Below are positions 36,284-40,358 of a stretch of 40,358 bases of DNA, in pieces; position 1 is the stretch's first letter; each line of letters opens with the position of its first letter. The notes beneath the pieces were generated by a model. That model searched no databases, was not told where the DNA came from, and was given only the letters and a program-made list of their open reading frames with translations. The stretch is from Caldalkalibacillus thermarum. Lineage in GTDB: Bacteria > Bacillota > Bacilli > Caldalkalibacillales > Caldalkalibacillaceae. The DNA lies in NCBI RefSeq assembly GCF_014644735.1, contig NZ_BMKZ01000032.1, positions 1 through 40,358 on the forward strand, written 5' to 3'. The position numbers were made by a program, and so were the translations under genes.

Positions 36284-37288
36284 TTAGTTTCTTAATTTAT
36301 AGTAGGTTAAAGCAAGGGCAAATGCTAAAACGCCCCCTTTGACAATATCCATTGCGTAATACGGGACAGACATCATGACCAGGCCGTTTTGAAGGATTCC
36401 GATCAGCACAGCCCCCACAAATGTGCCGAATGCATTCGGCTTGCCGGCACCAAGGACAGAAAAACCAATAAAGGCCGCTGCGACGGCATCCATTAAGTAC
36501 GGGGCTCCGGCATTAATTTCTGCTGTCATGACACGGGAAGCGAGCACGATTCCTCCAATTGCGGCGAAGATGGCCGAAAGCAAATAGGCATACACCTTGT
36601 ATTTATTAACGGGGATCCCGGAGAGCCTGGCTGCTTCCTGGTTACCTCCTATGACATACATATAGCGTCCGTGTTTGGTATAGGTTAAAAAGATATGCAC
36701 CAAAACAACCACAATCACCATCATGATAATAATCCACGGCACCTGTCCCAGTTTGGCAAAGACGGGGCTAATCATTCCGGTAGCGTAAGACCCGTCAGGC
36801 ATGACCATGTTTTGGGACACCGTTGCCCCTTTGGTATACGTCAAGGCCACACCTTGAATAATAAACATGGTTGCCAGTGTCAAAAGTAAATCAGGAATTT
36901 TTACCTTCACAATCATAAAGGCATTAAAAGCCCCCACAATCAGTGCGGCAGCCAAAGCGGCAGCAATGGCCACAAGCATATTTTGGGAATACCAGACAAA
37001 CATGGAAATCACAATGGCGTTGGCTAACGAAGCGGTAGAACCAACAGACAGGTCAAAGCCATTGACCGAGAGGGAAATGGTGATCCCGGTAGCAATGATC
37101 GTGACAATCGATATGGACCTTAAAATGTTAATAATATTGCTTCCCTGGAGAAAGGCCGGATTGGCAACGGCAAAAATGATAATCAGGGCGACAATGGTAA
37201 TGATCGTTCCATATTTATATAAAAAGTCAAACAGGTCGAAATTTTTGTGGGCAGGCGTTTGGGTTGGTACGGGATTGTGCATGTTCAT
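36284..37288 (-). CDS. Ribose-type sugar ABC transporter permease
   Basis: A 334-residue polytopic membrane protein of the RbsC/BPD_transp_2 family with about ten hydrophobic helices and the conserved [15 protein letters not shown] and [14 protein letters not shown] segments. The frame is open 47 codons upstream inside the ATPase gene, but ATG 37288 lies directly after that stop codon and eight bases from a GGGGGG ribosome-binding site. It forms the channel for the sugar brought by the neighbouring binding protein. Confidence 0.93.
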   Translation of the reverse strand: MNMHNPVPTQTPAHKNFDLFDFLYKYGTIITIVALIIIFAVANPAFLQGSNIINILRSISIVTIIATGITISLSVNGFDLSVGSTASLANAIVISMFVWYSQNMLVAIAAALAAALIVGAFNAFMIVKVKIPDLLLTLATMFIIQGVALTYTKGATVSQNMVMPDGSYATGMISPVFAKLGQVPWIIIMMVIVVVLVHIFLTYTKHGRYMYVIGGNQEAARLSGIPVNKYKVYAYLLSAIFAAIGGIVLASRVMTAEINAGAPYLMDAVAAAFIGFSVLGAGKPNAFGTFVGAVLIGILQNGLVMMSVPYYAMDIVKGGVLAFALALTYYKLRN

Positions 37289-37289
37289 C

Positions 37290-38795
37290 CTATTTGCCCC
37301 CCGTCGAATAGAATAAAATCTCTTCTTCGTTTGTTTTCTTTGTTTCAAGCTCTTTGACCACTTCTCCATCATACACGACGTAGATCCGGTCAGTAATGCC
37401 CAGGATTTCTGACAGCTCACTGGAAGCATAGATCACCGCTTTTCCCCGTTGGGCTAACGCTGCAATTAATTCGAAGATGTCTTTTTTAGCCCCAACATCT
37501 ACCCCTTTCGTCGGTTCATCAAACAGATAGACTTGGGCATCGGCCACAAGCCATTTACCAATGGCCACCTTTTGTTGATTTCCACCAGACAGGTTTTGCA
37601 CCTTGGTCTCTGTAGACGGCGTTTTAATGCCGAGGATGTGGATCATTTCTTGCGCCTTCTGTTTTTCACCTTTAAAATCTAAAAACCCGCCAGGCTTGGA
37701 AAACTTGTTTAAATAAGCAGCCGAAAGATTTGTGGCCACAGACTCTTGGACTAAAACCCCCTCTTTTCTCCTCTCTTCCGGCACCAGGGCAATCCCCTCT
37801 CTCACCGCATCATAGGGGGACTTTAATGTCAACTTTTTTCCGCGAAGTACAATTTCTCCAGATACGATTTTTGACGCGCCAAAAAGGGCTTTGCAAAGCT
37901 CCGTTTTTCCGGCGCCCACAAGTCCTGCCACACCTACGATTTCGCCCTCTTTAACATGCAAATTGATATTTTTAATTTTACCTGTATCATACAGCCCTTT
38001 TACTTCCAGAACTGTTTGGCCGATGGCAACATCATATTTTGGAAACTGTTCTTCTAATTTTTGACCTAACATGTATTCCACTACTTTGTTGGGCGTCGTG
38101 TTTTCAATTTTCTCCCTGACGACAAATTGGCCATTGCGCATGACCGTAATCTCATCACAAATGTCAAACAGCTCAGGCAAACGGTGGGAAATGAAAATCA
38201 CGCCCACATTCTTTTGCTTCAAATCCCTCACAATTCTAAACAGCTCTTCTGTTTCAGTGAGGCTTAATGGTGCTGTTGGTTCGTCAAGAATCAGAAATGT
38301 GCACTGTTGTAAAAGGGATCTGGCTATCAGCACCATTTGTTTTTGGGCGAGCGTTAATTCACTGACTAACTTTTTGGGGGAAACGTTGACATGCATGCTT
38401 GCTAGAATTTGTTCTGCTTTGTCATAGATGTTCTTCCAGTTGACAAACTGTCTTTTCCCCATGTGATGAACAATTTCACTCAGCATAATGTTTTCGGCCA
38501 CCGTTAAGTAAGGAATCAGCGCGGTATCCACCTCTTGATACACAATTTGAATGCCGTGTTCTTGAGCATCCTTGGGTGAGCGGATGGTGACCTTCTTTCC
38601 ATTGAGGAAAATCTCACCTGTGTAATGGTTGTAAGCACCTGACAAAACTTTCATTAGCGTTGATTTACCTGCCCCATTTGCCCCGATTAAAGCATGAACT
38701 TTGCCTGTCTCTGTGGTGAAAGTGACATTATCCAGCGCTTTTACGCCAGGGAACTCAATAGAGATATTTTTCATTTCTAATACTGTTACTGCCAC
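37290..38795 (-). CDS. Sugar ABC transporter ATPase, tandem domains (RbsA/MglA type)
   Basis: A 501-residue protein with two nucleotide-binding domains. Domain 1 has Walker A GANGAGKST (about residue 37) and a degenerate signature LTLAQKQM; domain 2 has the variant Walker A GLVGAGKT and the intact signature LSGGNQQKV with LFDEPTKGVD. This asymmetry is normal for the ribose/galactose subfamily. It starts at GTG 38795. Confidence 0.94.
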   Translation of the reverse strand: MAVTVLEMKNISIEFPGVKALDNVTFTTETGKVHALIGANGAGKSTLMKVLSGAYNHYTGEIFLNGKKVTIRSPKDAQEHGIQIVYQEVDTALIPYLTVAENIMLSEIVHHMGKRQFVNWKNIYDKAEQILASMHVNVSPKKLVSELTLAQKQMVLIARSLLQQCTFLILDEPTAPLSLTETEELFRIVRDLKQKNVGVIFISHRLPELFDICDEITVMRNGQFVVREKIENTTPNKVVEYMLGQKLEEQFPKYDVAIGQTVLEVKGLYDTGKIKNINLHVKEGEIVGVAGLVGAGKTELCKALFGASKIVSGEIVLRGKKLTLKSPYDAVREGIALVPEERRKEGVLVQESVATNLSAAYLNKFSKPGGFLDFKGEKQKAQEMIHILGIKTPSTETKVQNLSGGNQQKVAIGKWLVADAQVYLFDEPTKGVDVGAKKDIFELIAALAQRGKAVIYASSELSEILGITDRIYVVYDGEVVKELETKKTNEEEILFYSTGGK

Positions 38796-38829
38796 GTCCA
38801 GCGCCTACCTTCCAAGCCAGATTGCACTG

Positions 38830-38869
38830 AGAGGGGGGTTGACTCATTTGGAAGAATCTAACCCCCTCT
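38830..38869 (-). other. Intercistronic hairpin between binding-protein and ATPase genes
   Basis: AGAGGGGGGTT (38830-38840) pairs with AACCCCCTCT (38860-38869), about ten base pairs with one bulged G and no T-run. Such stems commonly protect the binding-protein message and lower downstream expression, giving excess binding protein. Confidence 0.6.
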
Positions 38870-38876
38870 TTCGAGC

Positions 38877-39998
38877 TTATTGATGGTATTCTTTCAATGT
38901 TTTCATCCACTCTTCTTCAAAGGCATCAGATTGTCCCCAACCGTCAACGACTTGATGAAGATTTTCCATGTTAACAGGTTCAGTTGAAGTGCGTAATGCC
39001 TCTTGAGAAATGAGAAAGGCTTCAAAATCATAGGTTTGGGGTGTTTCTTCCCCAGCCAGTTTCTTGGCCAAAATTCTCATATTGACCGCTCCGACCAGTT
39101 TCGGATCAACAGCCGCTGTATAAACCCAAGGACTTCCTTCTTCTTGCATCATTTGCAAATCGGCGTTGGAAACATCGATACTGTAAATTTTGATTTCTTC
39201 ACGGCCGGCTTCTTTTAAGGCACGAGCTGCACCAATGGCAAACGCATCCCACGTGGCAAAAATGGCATCAATTTCACCTTGCGGATGTTTGTTCAACATT
39301 GCCGCAACTGCATTTTGCGTTTGGACCGATGTGTCTGCGGCCGCTACACCAAAGCGTTCAATTTCGATAATCCCCGGATTTTCACTTAATTTTTCCTGAT
39401 AGACCGCATTGCGTCTTACCATTGGCGGGAAACCATCAACCCATAGGTAAACGATTTTGGCTTCACCGTTGAAATCCTGAATTAATTGATCGAGAGCCAA
39501 AGTGGCTAGCGATTCATCATCTTGAGACGTCAGGGTCACCCCGTCAATCTCCAACAAATCACCAATGGAGTCAAAGGCCACAACACTCTTTCCCCTTTCA
39601 ACGATTTCTTTGACGGCATCCACCGTGGCCTGATCGTCACCATGGGAAATGATAAAACCGTCATAATCTTCTTCTAAAGCCTGAGCGATCGCATCATGGA
39701 ATTTCGCTGTATCCCCATTAGCAGTAAATACATCCACCTGAAATCCCATCGCTTCGCCCTCTTCTTTGGCACCAGCTAAAAATTGTGCCGTATGGTCATC
39801 CCCGCCAATTTTGCGGATCACCTTAATCTTGACTTGCTCCCCAGAGGCAAATCTCTCCGGGACATTCTCTAAAGACACCTCCTTGTTTCCTTCTTGCTGA
39901 GCGGCTTCCTCCTGGGAAGAGCATCCCGACAGCAGTAGAGCCAAAGTAAATAAGAAAATTAAGGCTTGTTTAAACAAACTCCCCTTTTTCAAATGCAC
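38877..39998 (-). CDS. Sugar-binding lipoprotein of the ABC importer
   Basis: A 373-residue periplasmic-binding-protein-like lipoprotein (ribose/galactose class). The signal peptide ends in the lipobox LLSGC with Cys26, followed by an acidic linker and the two-lobed domain (IRKIGGDDHTAQFLAGAKEEG, DGFIISHGDDQATVD, DAIFATWDAFAIGAARAL). It is the first gene of the importer-mtnK-mtnA operon, so 5-methylthioribose or 5-deoxyribose is the predicted ligand. GTG 39998 is given as start; TTG 39992 has better spacing from AAAGGAG and is possible. Confidence 0.92.
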   Translation of the reverse strand: MHLKKGSLFKQALIFLFTLALLLSGCSSQEEAAQQEGNKEVSLENVPERFASGEQVKIKVIRKIGGDDHTAQFLAGAKEEGEAMGFQVDVFTANGDTAKFHDAIAQALEEDYDGFIISHGDDQATVDAVKEIVERGKSVVAFDSIGDLLEIDGVTLTSQDDESLATLALDQLIQDFNGEAKIVYLWVDGFPPMVRRNAVYQEKLSENPGIIEIERFGVAAADTSVQTQNAVAAMLNKHPQGEIDAIFATWDAFAIGAARALKEAGREEIKIYSIDVSNADLQMMQEEGSPWVYTAAVDPKLVGAVNMRILAKKLAGEETPQTYDFEAFLISQEALRTSTEPVNMENLHQVVDGWGQSDAFEEEWMKTLKEYHQ

Positions 39999-40095
39999 AC
40001 GCTCCTTTCATTTGGCCATAACATTTATGTACCTATGCAAATACAGCCTGCACAGATACATAGTGTAAGTTGAAATACTTTTTATGTTTAGATAA

Positions 40096-40124
40096 ATGTT
40101 AACACAATGATTTTAATTTAACAA
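40096..40124 (-). promoter_or_regulatory. Candidate promoter of the importer-mtnK-mtnA operon
   Basis: TTGTTA (40124-40119), 17 bases, TAACAT (40101-40096) on the minus strand, about 95 bases upstream of the binding-protein start. Confidence 0.45.
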
Positions 40125-40125
40125 T

Positions 40126-40137
40126 GTTTTGTTTTGT
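40126..40137 (+). promoter_or_regulatory. Candidate DeoR-family operator, importer operon
   Basis: GTTTTGTTTTGT differs at one position from the 12-mer at 32981-32992 and lies directly next to the -35 box of the importer promoter. Confidence 0.35.
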
Positions 40138-40250
40138 ATTTACCCTAATTTAATTGGGTTATTTTTAAATTTTTAGACATATTATGCTTGTTTTTTTGGA
40201 TTTTGACTGAATTAATGTACTTAAGGGTTCTTTTTTATCATAAATTATCC

Positions 40251-40290
40251 GAGAAGACCCCCACTTCTAAACGAAGTGTAAGTGGGGGAT
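40251..40290 (+). repeat. IS200/IS605-like end hairpin at right edge
   Basis: GAGAAGACCCCCACTT leads into a hairpin pairing CCCCCACTT (40258-40266) with AAGTGGGGG (40280-40288), or alternatively CACTTC with GAAGTG. It resembles the copy-1 end (CCGAGAAGCCCCCACCTCTAAGCG) but is diverged, so it probably belongs to a related element. Confidence 0.5.
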
Positions 40291-40358
40291 GAATCGGGCA
40301 CAAACATATATTCCCTATATGAACTGGAAGTGATAAGATTAAGGTTAGGAGGGGGAAG

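Larger units (their letters stand above)
39999..40358. other. Upstream region of the importer operon to window edge
   Basis: 360 bases, very AT-rich, without a visible gene. It holds the minus-strand promoter at 40096-40124, the operator-like 12-mer at 40126-40137 and an IS-like hairpin at 40258-40288. The closing AGGAGGGGG just before the edge looks like the ribosome-binding site of a plus-strand gene outside the window. No S-box (SAM riboswitch) pattern was recognised before the importer genes. Confidence 0.5.

Overview
The window looks like the chromosome of a Gram-positive, low-to-mid GC member of the Bacillales, probably a thermophile. This is inferred from the conserved gene order walR-walK-walH-walI-walJ-htrC-rlmH and rpsF-ssb-rpsR ... 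yybS-gdpP-rplI-dnaC ... purA, the block that flanks oriC in Bacillus relatives. IS200/IS605-type ends and a di-myo-inositol-phosphate (DIP) cassette, normally a trait of hyperthermophiles, suggest a hot-environment lineage such as Caldalkalibacillus. The genus is a guess.

Layout. (1) 1-5.8 kb: 3' end of a tnpB element with its right-end hairpin, a PucR-type regulator (AdeR-like), alanine dehydrogenase with an orphan copy of the IS end overlapping its stop codon, and a GAF-PAS-GGDEF-EAL protein. (2) 5.8-13.4 kb, minus strand: rlmH, htrC and the WalRKHIJ cell-wall operon, with chained ATGA overlaps from walR to walI. (3) 13.6-17.2 kb: an M23 peptidase lacking its N-terminus, then a plus-strand two-gene cassette (inositol-phosphate synthase and fused IPCT/DIPPS). 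The cassette has a sigma-A-like promoter, a CIRCE-like HrcA operator at the expected transcription start and a leader with an intrinsic terminator. This suggests heat-controlled synthesis of a thermoprotective solute. (4) 17.2-24.6 kb, minus strand: purA (with paired PurBoxes), dnaC, rplI, gdpP, yybS, rpsR, ssb and rpsF.

(5) 24.8-40.0 kb is the accessory region and the most interesting part. It has a 12-gene minus-strand operon for a bacterial microcompartment (BMC): class II aldolase, CoA-acylating aldehyde dehydrogenase, five single-domain BMC shell proteins, PduL phosphotransacylase, an EutN/CcmL vertex protein, a CoA-disulfide-reductase-like flavoprotein and two CoA-transferase-family subunits. 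Next comes a divergent DeoR-family regulator. Beyond it lies a second minus-strand operon: ribose-type ABC importer (binding protein, double ATPase, permease), 5-methylthioribose kinase (mtnK) and methylthioribose-1-phosphate isomerase (mtnA).

Read together, region 5 predicts this route: import of 5-methylthioribose and/or 5-deoxyribose, C1 phosphorylation by MtnK, isomerisation to the ribulose-1-phosphate by MtnA, then cleavage by the encapsulated aldolase to DHAP plus (methylthio)acetaldehyde or acetaldehyde. The aldehyde is oxidised inside the shell to acyl-CoA and converted to acyl-phosphate by PduL. The aldolase has the exact metal/catalytic residue spacing of fuculose-1-phosphate aldolase plus a C-terminal encapsulation-type helix. 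Chemically this is the 'DHAP shunt' for S-adenosylmethionine by-products housed in a metabolosome. I know of no characterised BMC with this job. No diol or glycerol dehydratase, ethanolamine lyase, glycyl-radical enzyme or alcohol dehydrogenase is present. The last 110 bases hold another IS-like hairpin and the apparent ribosome-binding site of a gene beyond the window.
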